This document shows, piece by piece, positions 25,874 to 35,400 of a stretch of 64,000 bases of DNA (its first letter is position 1; each line of letters opens with the position of its first letter). Position numbers and translations under genes: made by a program. The notes beneath the pieces were generated by a model. It ran no database searches and was not told where the DNA came from. It was given only the letters and a program-made list of their open reading frames with translations. This stretch comes from Blastococcus sp. CT_GayMR16 (lineage in GTDB: Bacteria; Actinomycetota; Actinomycetes; Mycobacteriales; Geodermatophilaceae): the NCBI RefSeq assembly GCF_004570875.1, contig NZ_SPQK01000015.1, forward strand, positions 52,889 to 116,888, written 5' to 3'.

Positions 25874-27631
25874 ATGACCGCGATCGCCCCGCAGCCCATC
25901 GTCAGCCGGCCGAGCCCGGCGCACATCGCCGTCAAGGGCTCGCGGCTGTCGAACCTGCTGCGGACGACCGATCACAAGACGATCGGCCTGATGTACCTGA
26001 CCGCGTCGTTCGTGTTCTTCATCCTCGGCGGCCTGATGGCCATGCTCATGCGGGCCGAGCTGGGGCAGCCGGGCATGCAGTTCCTGTCGCCGGAGCAGTA
26101 CAACCAGCTGTTCACGATGCACGGCACGCTCATGCTGCTGATGTTCGCGACCCCGCTGTTCTTCGCATTCGGCAACCTGATCATGCCGCTGCAGATCGGC
26201 TCCCCCGACGTCGCCTTCCCGCGGCTGAACGCGCTGTCGTTCTGGCTGTTCCTCTTCGGCAGCACGATGGTCGTCTCCGGGTTCTTCACCCCCGGCGGGG
26301 CGGCCGACTTCGGCTGGACGGCCTACACGCCGCTGTCCGATGTCACCAACTCCCCCGGTGTCGGCGGGAACCTGTGGGCCGCCGGCCTGGCCGTCAGCGG
26401 CCTGGGCACGATCCTCGGTGGCGTCAACTTCATCACCACGATCGTCTGCCTGCGCGCGCCCGGCATGACCATGTTCCGGATGCCGATCTTCGTCTGGAAC
26501 ACCCTGATCACCAGCGTCCTGGTTCTGCTGGCCTTCCCGATCCTCACCGCCGCGCTGCTGGCCCTGCTGGCCGACCGCAACCTCGGGGCCCTCATCTACT
26601 CCCGGGAGAACGGGGGCGCGCTCCTGTGGCAGCACCTCTTCTGGTTCTTCGGCCATCCCGAGGTCTACATCATCGCGCTGCCGTTCTTCGGCATCATCAC
26701 CGAGATCATCCCGGTGTTCAGCCGCAAGCCCCTGTTCGGCTACAAGGGCATGGTCGGCGCGACGATGATGATCGGCTTCCTGTCGCTGGCCGTCTGGGCG
26801 CACCACATGTACGCGACCGGCGCGGTGCTGCTGCCGTTCTTCGCGTTCCTGACCTATCTGATCGCCGTGCCGACGGGGCTGAAGTTCTTCAACTGGATCG
26901 GCACGATGTGGCGGGGCCAGCTGAGCTTCGAGACGCCGATGCTGTGGTCGATCGGCTTCATGGTCACGTTCCTTCTCGGCGGCCTCACGGGCGTGCTCCT
27001 CGCGAGTCCCCCGCTGGACTGGCACGTCTCGGACACGTACTTCGTGGTGGCGCACTTCCACTACGTCGTCTTCGGCACCGTGGTCTTCGCGGCCAACGCC
27101 GGCGTCGCGTTCTGGTTCCCGAAGATCTGCGGCCGGATGCTCGACGAGAAGCTGGGGAAGCTGCAGTTCTGGATGACGTTCATCGGGTTCCACGGCACCT
27201 TCCTCATCCAGCACTGGCTGGGTAGCGAGGGCATGCCGCGGCGGTACGCCGACTACCGCCCGGACGACGGCTTCACCACGCTGAACGTGATCTCGACGAT
27301 CTTCGCGTTCGTGCTCGGTGCTTCGATCCTGCCGTTCCTCTACAACGTGGTGAAGTCGTGGAAGTACGGTCGGCTGGCCCTGGTCGACGACCCGTGGGGG
27401 CACGGGAACTCGCTGGAATGGGCGACCTCGTCGCCGCCGCCGCGGCACAACTTCCTGGAGATCCCGCGGATCCGGTCCGAGCGGCCCGCCTTCGAGGCGC
27501 ACTACCCGCACCTGCTGGAGCGGCTGCAGATGGAGGCCCATGCGGGCAAGGGGCACACCCCCTACGCCGACAACGTCGTCGACTCCTCGAGCGGTCCGCG
27601 TCAGGGCCCGCGGGACCCCGACCCGACCTGA
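25874..27631 (+). CDS. ctaD: cytochrome c oxidase subunit I (aa3-type)
   Basis: Catalytic subunit of the terminal oxidase, which reduces oxygen at the heme a3-CuB site and pumps protons. The 585-residue, twelve-helix protein has the heme ligand His in TMHGTLMLL, the CuB His-Tyr pair in [14 protein letters not shown], the CuB histidines in VWAHHMY, and the heme ligands in [14 protein letters not shown] chose ATG 25874 ([17 protein letters not shown]); the frame extends to 25742 with an unlikely N-terminus. The other oxidase subunits are not in this window, a split arrangement common in actinobacteria. Confidence 0.96.
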   Translation: MTAIAPQPIVSRPSPAHIAVKGSRLSNLLRTTDHKTIGLMYLTASFVFFILGGLMAMLMRAELGQPGMQFLSPEQYNQLFTMHGTLMLLMFATPLFFAFGNLIMPLQIGSPDVAFPRLNALSFWLFLFGSTMVVSGFFTPGGAADFGWTAYTPLSDVTNSPGVGGNLWAAGLAVSGLGTILGGVNFITTIVCLRAPGMTMFRMPIFVWNTLITSVLVLLAFPILTAALLALLADRNLGALIYSRENGGALLWQHLFWFFGHPEVYIIALPFFGIITEIIPVFSRKPLFGYKGMVGATMMIGFLSLAVWAHHMYATGAVLLPFFAFLTYLIAVPTGLKFFNWIGTMWRGQLSFETPMLWSIGFMVTFLLGGLTGVLLASPPLDWHVSDTYFVVAHFHYVVFGTVVFAANAGVAFWFPKICGRMLDEKLGKLQFWMTFIGFHGTFLIQHWLGSEGMPRRYADYRPDDGFTTLNVISTIFAFVLGASILPFLYNVVKSWKYGRLALVDDPWGHGNSLEWATSSPPPRHNFLEIPRIRSERPAFEAHYPHLLERLQMEAHAGKGHTPYADNVVDSSSGPRQGPRDPDPT

Positions 27632-27636
27632 CCGAG

Positions 27637-27689
27637 GGCCCCCTCCTCCCCACCCCCTGCACGCTCGGGGCCGTGCCCTGGAGGGGGCC
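27637..27689. terminator. possible bidirectional terminator between ctaD and recX
   Basis: A perfect 10-bp stem (27637-27646 with 27680-27689) with a 33-nt loop lies right after the ctaD stop and touches the recX stop codon. The long loop makes this only moderately convincing. Confidence 0.4.
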
Positions 27690-28342
27690 TAGGGCAGCAG
27701 GGCGTCCTCGTCGAGGTCGTCGAACTCGGGCACCGCTGCGTCGTCCGCGGCGGCGCTGTCGAGCGCCTCGCGGATGACGGCGGCCGCCATCCCGCCGTTG
27801 TATCCCTTGCGGGCGAGCATGCCCATCAGCCGACGGGTGGCGGTGGCGCGGTCCAGGCGCCGCATGCCGGGCACCTTGCGCTCGACGAGCCGCTGAGCCG
27901 CAGCCCGCTCGTCCTCGTCGTCGACGGTGTCGACGGCCGCTGCGGCGACCTCCGCGTCGACCCCCTTGGCGCGCAGCTCGGAGCTGAGCGCGCGCCGGGC
28001 CAGCCCGCGGCCGGCCTGGCGCGAACTCACCCAGGCCCGGGCGTAGGCGGCGTCATCGATCAGTCCCACCTCGGTGTAGCGGTCGAGGACCGCCTCCGCC
28101 GCCTCCTCGGGCACGCCCTTCTTGGCGAGCAGGTCGGCCAGTTGCTGGCGGGTCTTCGGCGTCCCGGTGAGGGCCCGGAGGCAGATCCCGCGGGCAACGG
28201 ACTCCGGGTCGGCCATCTCGTCCTCCGGCGACCCCGGTACGACGTCCGGGTTCAGGGGATCGTCGTCCGGGGTGGCCGCTGCCCGCCGCGGACCCGAGCC
28301 GAAGCTGGATCGTTGACGGCGGGGAGACGGCCGGCCGGTCAT
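27689..28342 (-). CDS. recX: RecA regulatory protein RecX
   Basis: RecX binds RecA filaments and limits their activity. The 217-residue product has a disordered N-terminus (about 1-45) and the RecX helical repeats (ICLRALTGTPKTRQQLADLLAKKGV, LIDDAAYARAWVSSRQ, RRLMGMLARKGYNGGMAAAVIREAL). It begins 8 nt after the recA stop, so recA-recX is one operon and recX shares its damage control. The acidic C-terminal tail (EFDDLDEDALLP) is usual. Confidence 0.94.
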   Translation of the reverse strand: MTGRPSPRRQRSSFGSGPRRAAATPDDDPLNPDVVPGSPEDEMADPESVARGICLRALTGTPKTRQQLADLLAKKGVPEEAAEAVLDRYTEVGLIDDAAYARAWVSSRQAGRGLARRALSSELRAKGVDAEVAAAAVDTVDDEDERAAAQRLVERKVPGMRRLDRATATRRLMGMLARKGYNGGMAAAVIREALDSAAADDAAVPEFDDLDEDALLP

Positions 28343-28350
28343 CGGGCGGC

Positions 28351-29388
28351 TCAGAAGTCGGTGGGCGCAGCGGGGGCCGCGGGCGCGTCGAGCGTGGCGC
28401 CGATCCCCAGCTTCTCCTTGATCTTCTTCTCGATCTCGTCGGCGAGGTCGGGGTTGTCCTTCAGGAAGTTGCGGGAGTTCTCCTTGCCCTGGCCGAGCTG
28501 GTCACCGTCGTAGGTGTACCAAGCGCCGGACTTCTTGACGAAGCCCTGCTCGACCCCGACGTCGATGAGGCCGCCCTCACGGCTGAAGCCCTGGCCCCAG
28601 AGGATGTCGAGCTCCGCCTGCTTGAACGGCGCGGCCACCTTGTTCTTGACGACCTTGATGCGCGTGCGGCTGCCGACCGCGTCGGTGCCCTGCTTCAGGG
28701 TCTCGATGCGCCGGACGTCGAGGCGGACGGAGGAGTAGAACTTCAGCGCGCGGCCACCGGTGGTGACCTCGGGCGAGCCGTAGACGACGCCGACCTTCTC
28801 GCGCAGCTGGTTGATGAAGATCATCGTGGTGCCGGAGTTGCTCAGCGCACCGGTGATCTTGCGCAGCGCCTGGCTCATCAGGCGGGCCTGCAGGCCGACG
28901 TGGCTGTCACCCATCTCGCCCTCGATCTCGGCGCGGGGCACGAGCGCCGCCACCGAGTCGACGACGATGAGGTCGAGGGCCCCGGAACGGATCAGCATGT
29001 CGGCGATCTCGAGCGCCTGCTCACCGGTGTCGGGCTGGCTGACCAGCAGGGCGTCGGTGTCGACGCCGATGGCGCGGGCGTAGTCGGGGTCGAGCGCGTG
29101 CTCGGCGTCGATGAAGGCCGCGATGCCGCCAGCAGCCTGCGCGTTCGCCACCGCGTGCAGGGCGACCGTCGTCTTGCCGGAGGACTCCGGGCCGTAGACC
29201 TCGACGACCCGGCCGCGGGGCAGACCACCGATGCCCAGCGCGATGTCAAGGGCGATCGAACCGGTCGGGATGACCTTCATGGCCACCTCGGGGCTGTCGC
29301 CCAGGCGCATGACGGAGCCCTTGCCGAACTGCTTGTCGATCTGGGCGAGGGCCATGTCGAGGGCCTTGTCGCGGTCCAGCGTTGCCAT
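28351..29388 (-). CDS. recA: recombinase RecA
   Basis: RecA forms filaments on single-stranded DNA for homologous recombination and triggers LexA self-cleavage. The 345-residue protein has Walker A GPESSGKT (66-73), the LexA/strand-exchange core and the loop 2 region up to [17 protein letters not shown]. No intein is present. I took the ATG at 29388, which follows GAAGGTG by 6 nt, over a GTG at 29397 that lies inside this Shine-Dalgarno stretch. Upstream are both a damage-type promoter and a LexA box. It forms an operon with recX. Confidence 0.98.
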   Translation of the reverse strand: MATLDRDKALDMALAQIDKQFGKGSVMRLGDSPEVAMKVIPTGSIALDIALGIGGLPRGRVVEVYGPESSGKTTVALHAVANAQAAGGIAAFIDAEHALDPDYARAIGVDTDALLVSQPDTGEQALEIADMLIRSGALDLIVVDSVAALVPRAEIEGEMGDSHVGLQARLMSQALRKITGALSNSGTTMIFINQLREKVGVVYGSPEVTTGGRALKFYSSVRLDVRRIETLKQGTDAVGSRTRIKVVKNKVAAPFKQAELDILWGQGFSREGGLIDVGVEQGFVKKSGAWYTYDGDQLGQGKENSRNFLKDNPDLADEIEKKIKEKLGIGATLDAPAAPAAPTDF

Positions 29389-29427
29389 CGTGTTCACCTT
29401 CGGTTCGCGGGAAGCGGGTCGGGAGCG

Positions 29428-29449
29428 ACGCTAGGACGAGGCACCGACA
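29428..29449 (-). promoter_or_regulatory. LexA-independent damage promoter of recA (RecA-NDp type)
   Basis: On the minus strand TGTCGGTG is followed after exactly 8 nt by TAGCGT, matching the mycobacterial RecA-NDp class (TTGTCRGTG-N8-TANNNT), which in mycobacteria is activated by PafBC. It lies about 40 bp before the recA start. Confidence 0.75.
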
Positions 29450-29508
29450 GTTTTCGTTTCGCAGGTGGGTCTGTGGAGAGCCGACCTGCCTGTGGACGCC
29501 ACTCTAGG

Positions 29509-29524
29509 ACGAACACCTGTTCGA
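29509..29524. promoter_or_regulatory. LexA box upstream of recA
   Basis: ACGAACACCTGTTCGA differs at one position from the actinobacterial LexA consensus. It lies about 120 bp upstream of the recA start. Confidence 0.78.
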
Positions 29525-29584
29525 CTGCCAGGCCGACACGCCGTCCGTCTCAACCGGCACACGAGCACCCTGCGGCGCAGCGCC

Positions 29585-29779
29585 TCACCGCTCCTTGGCG
29601 GGCACCTCGTACTCCTCGCAGATGGCCAGCCACACCTTCCGGACGGCCACGCCGGCGTCGATCGCGTCGATCGCGCTGCGGCCGCCCAGGGCGGCGAAGA
29701 CGTGGTCGCGGGCCACGCTGTGGGCACGCATCGGCCCGAACTGACTGTCGAGCCGGGACCAGAACTCCTGCAGGCGCAC
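29585..29779 (-). CDS. DUF3046 family small protein
   Basis: A 64-residue protein with the DUF3046 pattern (RLQEFWSRLDSQFG, ARDHVFAALGGRSAIDAI, VWLAICEEYEVP). The family is actinobacterial, usually encoded next to recA, and has no known function. Translation starts at the GTG at 29779, with TAGCGT 6 nt upstream and no Shine-Dalgarno sequence. The recA LexA box lies between its stop and recA. Confidence 0.88.
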   Translation of the reverse strand: MRLQEFWSRLDSQFGPMRAHSVARDHVFAALGGRSAIDAIDAGVAVRKVWLAICEEYEVPAKER

Positions 29780-29785
29780 GCCCCG

Positions 29786-29791
29786 ACGCTA
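29786..29791 (-). promoter_or_regulatory. -10 hexamer of leaderless DUF3046 transcript
   Basis: TAGCGT on the minus strand, 6 nt before the GTG at 29779. It is back to back with the promoter of the 36-aa membrane peptide. Confidence 0.55.
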
Positions 29792-29824
29792 ACCCGCGCG
29801 GGTCCGCCCGCGCCCCGCCGCACC

Positions 29825-29830
29825 TAGGCT
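29825..29830 (+). promoter_or_regulatory. -10 hexamer of leaderless membrane-peptide transcript
   Basis: TAGGCT, 6 nt before the ATG at 29837. Confidence 0.5.
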
Positions 29831-29836
29831 CGGACC

Positions 29837-29947
29837 ATGATTCCCGGCACGGGGTTCGGCGGCCTCGACGTCCTGCTGCAGATCGCGATCGCCGTGGGGC
29901 TGCTCGTCACCATCGTCCTGCTGGTCAAGAACTACCGCGGTCGCTGA
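29837..29947 (+). CDS. 36-aa single-pass membrane peptide
   Basis: A short frame codes for 36 residues: a short polar lead (MIPGTGFGGLDV), one hydrophobic helix (about residues 13-30, LLQIAIAVGLLVTIVLLV) and a basic end (KNYRGR). The Lys/Arg end predicts an N-out, C-in orientation. It is too short for most gene finders. The case for it is the start-proximal TAGGCT hexamer at leaderless spacing, good codon use, and a protein-like pattern. Its last 16 bp overlap the end of the converging MFS gene. Function unknown; no family recognised. Confidence 0.55.
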   Translation: MIPGTGFGGLDVLLQIAIAVGLLVTIVLLVKNYRGR

Positions 29948-31221
29948 ACCTCCGGACGCATGCCGCTGAGCCACACGACCGCGAGCGGCAGGACCAGCAC
30001 GGCCGAGACCCCGGAGACGAGACCGAAGCCGCCGACGGCGAGCAGCGGGCCGCCGACCACCCCCGCCAGCGCGGCGCCCAGCCCCATCAGCAGGTCGGTG
30101 CCGCCCTGCGCCATGGGCCGCAGGTCCGCCCCCACCGACTCGGTGACCAGCGTGGAGCCCGCGATGAGACCGCACGACCACCCCAGCCCGAGCAGCAGGA
30201 GTCCGGCGCCCAGCTGGACGGCGGCTCCCGGCGGGGCGGTGCCGGCCAGCGCGGCCGCGGCGAGCAGCAGTCCCCCGCCGACCGCGACCGTCGTCCGTCG
30301 GCCGGCGCGGTCGGCCAGCAGGCCCACCAGCGGCGAGAACAGGTACATGCCGGCCACGTGCACGCTGATGACCAGGCCGATGATCCGCAACGTCGTCCCC
30401 GCCGGTCCTCCGGCGTGCCCCATGTGGACCGGCGTCATCACCATCACGCCGACCATGACGGAGTGGGCGACGACGACAGCGGTGAGGCCGAGCCGGCCAC
30501 CCGGGGAGGCCCACACCGCCCGCACCGCCACCCCGGTCGCGCCGCGGCGCCGAGGACCCGCTCCCCCGCTCCCCAGGCGCCGCGCGAGCAGCAGCGGGTC
30601 GGGTCGCAGCAGCGCCAGGAGGCCGACGGCCACGAGCCCGAACACCACGGCCGACACGGCGAACGCACCGCCGAGCGCCGGTAGACCGAGGGAGCGGCCG
30701 AGGTCGGCCCCCGGTCCGGCGAGGTTGGGCCCGATCACCGAACCCACCGTCGTCGCCCAGACGACCAGCGACAGGTCACGCCCCCGCCGCTCGGGGACGG
30801 CGAGATCGGCGGCGGCGTAGCGCGCCTGCAGCCCGCAGGCCGTGGCCGCCCCGAAACCGAACAACCCGACCATGAGCAGCGGCAGGGACGACACCGCGGC
30901 GGCGACCACGGCCACCAGGGCACCGAGGACGGCGACGGCGTACCCCGCGGCGAGCCCCGCCCGCCGGCCCGCCCGGTCGCTGATCCGGGACAGCGGGACG
31001 GCGATCACGGCCGCGCCGAGGACCCCCGCGGTCTGCCCGAGGCCGGAGGCGGAGTCGGTGCCGGCCACGTCCCGGGCGAGCAGGCCGCCGACGGTGATGC
31101 CGACGGTCACCCCCAGCCCGGCGAGGGCCACGCTCCCGCTGAGGACGCCGACGGTGCGGCGCTGGACGACCAGCGGGTCGACGCCGGAGACCGACGGGAC
31201 GCCGGCCGGACCGGTCGTCAC
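29932..31221 (-). CDS. major facilitator superfamily transporter
   Basis: A 429-residue membrane protein with about twelve helices in two halves, typical of MFS drug or metabolite exporters. The loop 2-3 type motif appears as RISDRAGRRAGL and, in the second half, as LLADRAGRRTTV. Substrate unknown. The GTG at 31221 overlaps the stop of the acyl-CoA dehydrogenase gene by 4 nt (GTGA), so the two are translated together. Confidence 0.85.
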   Translation of the reverse strand: MTTGPAGVPSVSGVDPLVVQRRTVGVLSGSVALAGLGVTVGITVGGLLARDVAGTDSASGLGQTAGVLGAAVIAVPLSRISDRAGRRAGLAAGYAVAVLGALVAVVAAAVSSLPLLMVGLFGFGAATACGLQARYAAADLAVPERRGRDLSLVVWATTVGSVIGPNLAGPGADLGRSLGLPALGGAFAVSAVVFGLVAVGLLALLRPDPLLLARRLGSGGAGPRRRGATGVAVRAVWASPGGRLGLTAVVVAHSVMVGVMVMTPVHMGHAGGPAGTTLRIIGLVISVHVAGMYLFSPLVGLLADRAGRRTTVAVGGGLLLAAAALAGTAPPGAAVQLGAGLLLLGLGWSCGLIAGSTLVTESVGADLRPMAQGGTDLLMGLGAALAGVVGGPLLAVGGFGLVSGVSAVLVLPLAVVWLSGMRPEVQRPR

Positions 31222-32363
31222 AGGCCCATGGAGCGGCCGATGATCTCCTTCATGATCTCGTTCGTGCCGCCGTAGATCGACTGGACCCGCGCGTCCCGCC
31301 ACGCCTTCGACACCGGGTACTCGTCCATGTAGCCGTAGCCACCGTGCAGCTGCAGGCAGCGGTCGGCGACCTTGTTCTGGAGCTCGGTCGTCCAGTACTT
31401 CGCCATCGAGGCGTCCACTGCCGTGAGCTCGCCGGTGTCGAGCTGCCGGACGCACTCGTCGACGAAGGTGCGGGCGATCGTCGTCTCGGTGTGCAGCTCG
31501 GCCAGGACGAAGCGGGTGTTCTGGAACGAGGAGACCGGCCGGCCGAACGCCGTCCGGCCGGTGACGTACTCGCGGGTGTGCGCCAGCACCGTCTCGGCGG
31601 ACGCCACGGCGCCCACGGCGATCGACAGCCGCTCCTGGGGCAGGTTGTCCATCAGGTGGTAGAAGCCGCGGTTCTCGGTGCCGAGGAGGTTCTCGGCCGG
31701 CACGCGCACGTCGTCGAAGAACAACTCGGCGGTGTCCTGGGCCTTGAGGCCGACCTTCTCGAGGTTGCGCCCGCGGCTGAAGCCCGGCATGTCCCGCTCG
31801 ACGACGAGCAGGCTGATCCCCTTGGAGCCGGCGGCCTCCGGGTCGGTCTTCGCGACGACGATGACCAGGTCGGCGTTGATGCCGTTGGTGATGAACGTCT
31901 TCGAGCCGCTCAGCACCCAGCCGTCGCCGTCCCGGCGTGCGGTGGTCTGGATGCCCTGGAGATCGCTGCCGGCGCCCGGCTCGGTCATGGCGATCGCGGT
32001 GATGAGCTCACCGCTGGTGAACCCGGGCAGCCAGCGCTGCTTCTGCTCGTCGGTGGCGAGGTCGCGCAGGTACGGCCCGACGACGTCGTTGTGCAGGCCG
32101 AAGCCGACGCCGCTGGCGCCGATGCGGGTCATCTCCTCGTCCAGGACGGCGTTGTAGCGGAAGTCGCGGACGCCGCCGCCGCCGTACTGCTCGTCGATGT
32201 CCATCCCGAGCAGCCCCTGCTCGCCCCCGGAGAGCCACACGTCGCGCGGCACGATCCCGTCCTTCTCCCACTGCGCGTGGAACGGGGCGACGGTCTTCTC
32301 GGCCCACGCCCGGACCATCGCCCGGAAGTCGTCGTGCTCGGGCTCGTAGAGGGAGTGGCGCAT
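31218..32363 (-). CDS. acyl-CoA dehydrogenase
   Basis: An FAD enzyme introducing a trans-2,3 double bond into acyl-CoA. The 381-residue protein has both family signatures: AMTEPGAGSDLQGI (about 127-140) and the C-terminal QLHGGYGYMDEYPVSKAWRDAR. The C-terminal IYGGTNEIMKEII is typical. Chain length preference cannot be read. The ATG at 32363 is preceded by CAGACT 7 nt upstream. It is coupled to the downstream MFS gene. Confidence 0.92.
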   Translation of the reverse strand: MRHSLYEPEHDDFRAMVRAWAEKTVAPFHAQWEKDGIVPRDVWLSGGEQGLLGMDIDEQYGGGGVRDFRYNAVLDEEMTRIGASGVGFGLHNDVVGPYLRDLATDEQKQRWLPGFTSGELITAIAMTEPGAGSDLQGIQTTARRDGDGWVLSGSKTFITNGINADLVIVVAKTDPEAAGSKGISLLVVERDMPGFSRGRNLEKVGLKAQDTAELFFDDVRVPAENLLGTENRGFYHLMDNLPQERLSIAVGAVASAETVLAHTREYVTGRTAFGRPVSSFQNTRFVLAELHTETTIARTFVDECVRQLDTGELTAVDASMAKYWTTELQNKVADRCLQLHGGYGYMDEYPVSKAWRDARVQSIYGGTNEIMKEIIGRSMGL

Positions 32364-32370
32364 GCTCCGC

Positions 32371-32376
32371 AGTCTG
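32371..32376 (-). promoter_or_regulatory. possible -10 hexamer of acyl-CoA dehydrogenase transcript
   Basis: CAGACT on the minus strand, 7 nt before the ATG at 32363; it keeps only the A2 and T6 of a -10 element. Confidence 0.35.
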
Positions 32377-32439
32377 CCCGAGCGCGCGGGTCGCAGCGCC
32401 GCGAGCCCGCTGGCCACGGCGGAGTGTCGTACCCCCGTG

Positions 32440-32445
32440 GACACT
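32440..32445 (+). promoter_or_regulatory. -10 hexamer of leaderless lhr transcript
   Basis: GACACT, 7 nt before the GTG at 32453. It is also the right arm of an inverted repeat AGTGTC (32423-32428) to GACACT. Confidence 0.45.
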
Positions 32446-32452
32446 GGACGAC

Positions 32453-35400
32453 GTGCCCGCTCTCGACCGGTTCTCCGAGGCCACCCGCGCGTGGTTCACC
32501 GGTGCCTTCGTGCAACCGACGCCGGCTCAGGACGGCGCCTGGGACGCGATCAGCAGCGGCGAGCACGCGCTGGTCGTGGCGCCCACCGGGTCGGGCAAGA
32601 CACTGGCCGCCTTCCTGTGGTCGCTCGACCGGCTGGCCGCCGCTCCCCCACCGCCCGACGAGAAGCTCCGGTGCCGCGTTCTGTACGTCTCGCCGCTGAA
32701 GGCGCTGGCCGTCGACGTCGAGCGCAACCTGCGGGCCCCGCTGACCGGCATCGGTCAGGCCGCGGCCCGGCTCGGGTTGGCCCGCCCCGAGATCAAGGTG
32801 GGCATCCGGTCCGGCGACACCCCGGCCGACGAGCGCCGCGCCTTCGCCCGCCGGCCGACCGACATCCTCATCACGACCCCCGAGTCGCTGTTCCTGCTGC
32901 TGACCAGCGCGGCGCGGGAGGCACTGCGCGGGATCGAGACGGTGATCGTCGACGAGGTGCACGCCGTGGCCGCCACGAAGCGCGGCGCGCACCTGGCCGT
33001 GTCCCTCGACCGGCTCGACGAGCTGCTCGACCGCCCAGCCCAGCGGATCGGGCTGTCGGCCACGGTGCGGCCGATCGAGGAGGTCGCCACTTACCTGGCC
33101 GGCGGGCGGCCGGTCCGGATCGTCGCGCCCCCGTCCACCAAGGAGTGGGATCTCTCCGTCGTCGTCCCCGTCGAGGACATGAGCGAGCTCGGTCAGCCGA
33201 CCGGCGAGCTCGAGGGGTCGGCGGCCGGGAACCAGCCACGGACGTCGATCTGGCCGGCGGTCGAGGAGCGGGTGCTCGACCTGGTGGAGGCCCACCGGAG
33301 CACGATCGTCTTCGCCAACTCCCGCCGGCTGGCCGAACGCCTGACCAGCCGGCTCAACGAACTGGCCTACGAGCGGGCCACCGGGGAGCCCGTGCCGCCG
33401 GGCACGAACGCGGCGGCCCTGATGGCGCAGGCGGGGTCCGGCGGGGGCATCCCCGAGGGCATCCAGCCGGTCGCGGCCGCGCACCACGGCTCGGTGTCGC
33501 GCGAGCAGCGGGCGATCGTCGAGGAGGCGCTGAAGTCCGGCCGGCTGCCCGCGGTGGTGGCCACCTCCAGCCTCGAGCTCGGCATCGACATGGGCGCGGT
33601 CGACCTCGTCGTCCAGGTCGAGGCGCCGCCCACCGTCGCGTCGGGCCTGCAGCGGATCGGCCGGGCCGGGCATCAGGTCGGCGCAGTCAGCCGCGGCGTC
33701 CTGTTCCCCAAGTTCCGCGGCGACCTCGTGCAGTGCGCGCTGATCGCCGAGCGGATGAAGGCCGGCGCGATCGAGTCGATCCGCTACCTGCGCAACCCGC
33801 TCGACGTGCTCGCCCAGCAGATCGTCGCCATGGTCTCCGAGCGCCCGCGCACCGTGGACGAGGTGGCCGAGGTGATGCGCCGCTCGGCGGCCTTCTCCGC
33901 GCTGCCCGACTCCGCGCTGCACGGCGTCCTCGACATGCTCGCCGGCCGCTATCCGTCCGACGCCTTCGCGGAGCTGCGGCCGCGGCTGACCTGGGACCGC
34001 GTCACCGACACCCTGACCGCGCGCGCCGGCGCCCAGCGGCTGGCCGTCACCAGCGGCGGGACGATCCCCGACCGGGGCCTGTTCGGCGTCTTCCTCGTCG
34101 GCGCCGAGGGCACCGGCGGACGGCGGGTCGGCGAGCTGGACGAGGAGATGGTCTACGAGTCGCGGGTGGGCGACGTCTTCCTGCTCGGGTCGTCGTCCTG
34201 GCGGATCGAGGACATCACCCACGACCGCGTGCTGGTGACCCCCGCCCCCGGCCAGCCCGGGAAGATGCCGTTCTGGCACGGCGACTCGCAGGGCCGACCG
34301 CTCGAGCTGGGGCGGGCCTTGGGTGCCTTCCTCCGCGAGGTCGGGGCGGCGACGCCCGAGGCCGGGCTCGAACGGGCGCGGGCCGCCGGCCTGGACGAGT
34401 GGGGCGCGGCGAACCTGCAGGCGTATCTCGTCGAGCAGAAGGCGGCGACCGGGCATCTCCCCGACGACCGGACGCTGCTGGTCGAGCGGTTTCGCGACGA
34501 GCTCGGCGACTGGCGGCTGGTCGTGCACTCGCCGTTCGGAGCACAGGTCAACGCGCCCTGGGCACTGGTGCTGGCCGCCCGGCTGCGGGAGCGCTACGGG
34601 GTGGACGTCGCCTCCATGCACTCCGACGACGGCATCGTGCTCCGGCTGCCCGACACCACCGGCGAGCCGCCCGAGGCGGATCTGGCCGTCCTCGACCCCG
34701 ACGACGTCGAACGGGAGGTGACCGCCGAGGTCGGCGGCTCGGCGCTGTTCGCCAGCCGGTTCCGCGAGTGCGCGGCCCGCGCCCTCCTGCTCCCCCGCCG
34801 CGACCCGCGGCGGCGCACGCCGCTGTGGCAGCAGCGGCAGCGGGCGGCGCAGCTGCTCTCGGTCGCCAGCGAGTTCTCCTCGTTCCCGATCACGCTGGAG
34901 GCGGCCCGCGAGGTGCTGCAGGACGTCTACGACGTGCCCGGCCTGGTCGAGCTGATGGGCGACGTGCGCTCCCGGAAGGTCCGCGTCGTCGACGTGCAGA
35001 CCGACAGCGCCTCGCCCTTCGCCCAGTCGCTGCTCTTCGGTTACGTCGGCCAGTTCCTCTACGAGGGCGACGCGCCGCTGGCCGAGCGACGGGCCCAGGC
35101 GCTGGCCCTGGACACCGGCCTGCTCGCCGAGCTGCTCGGCCGTTCGGAGCTGCGCGAGCTGCTGGATGCGCAGGCGTTGGCCGAGATCGAGGCCGAGTTG
35201 CAGCGGCTCCCCGTCCAGCGGCATCCCCGTGACATCGACGGTGCCTCGGACCTGTTGCGCGGCGTCGGCGACCTGACGGCGGCCGAGGCCGCCGCCCGCG
35301 GGGTCCCACAGGAATGGCTGACCGAGCTCGTCGACTCCCGGCGCGCCCTGGTGGTGCGCATCGCCGGCGAGGAGCGGTACGTCGCCATCGAGGACGCCGG

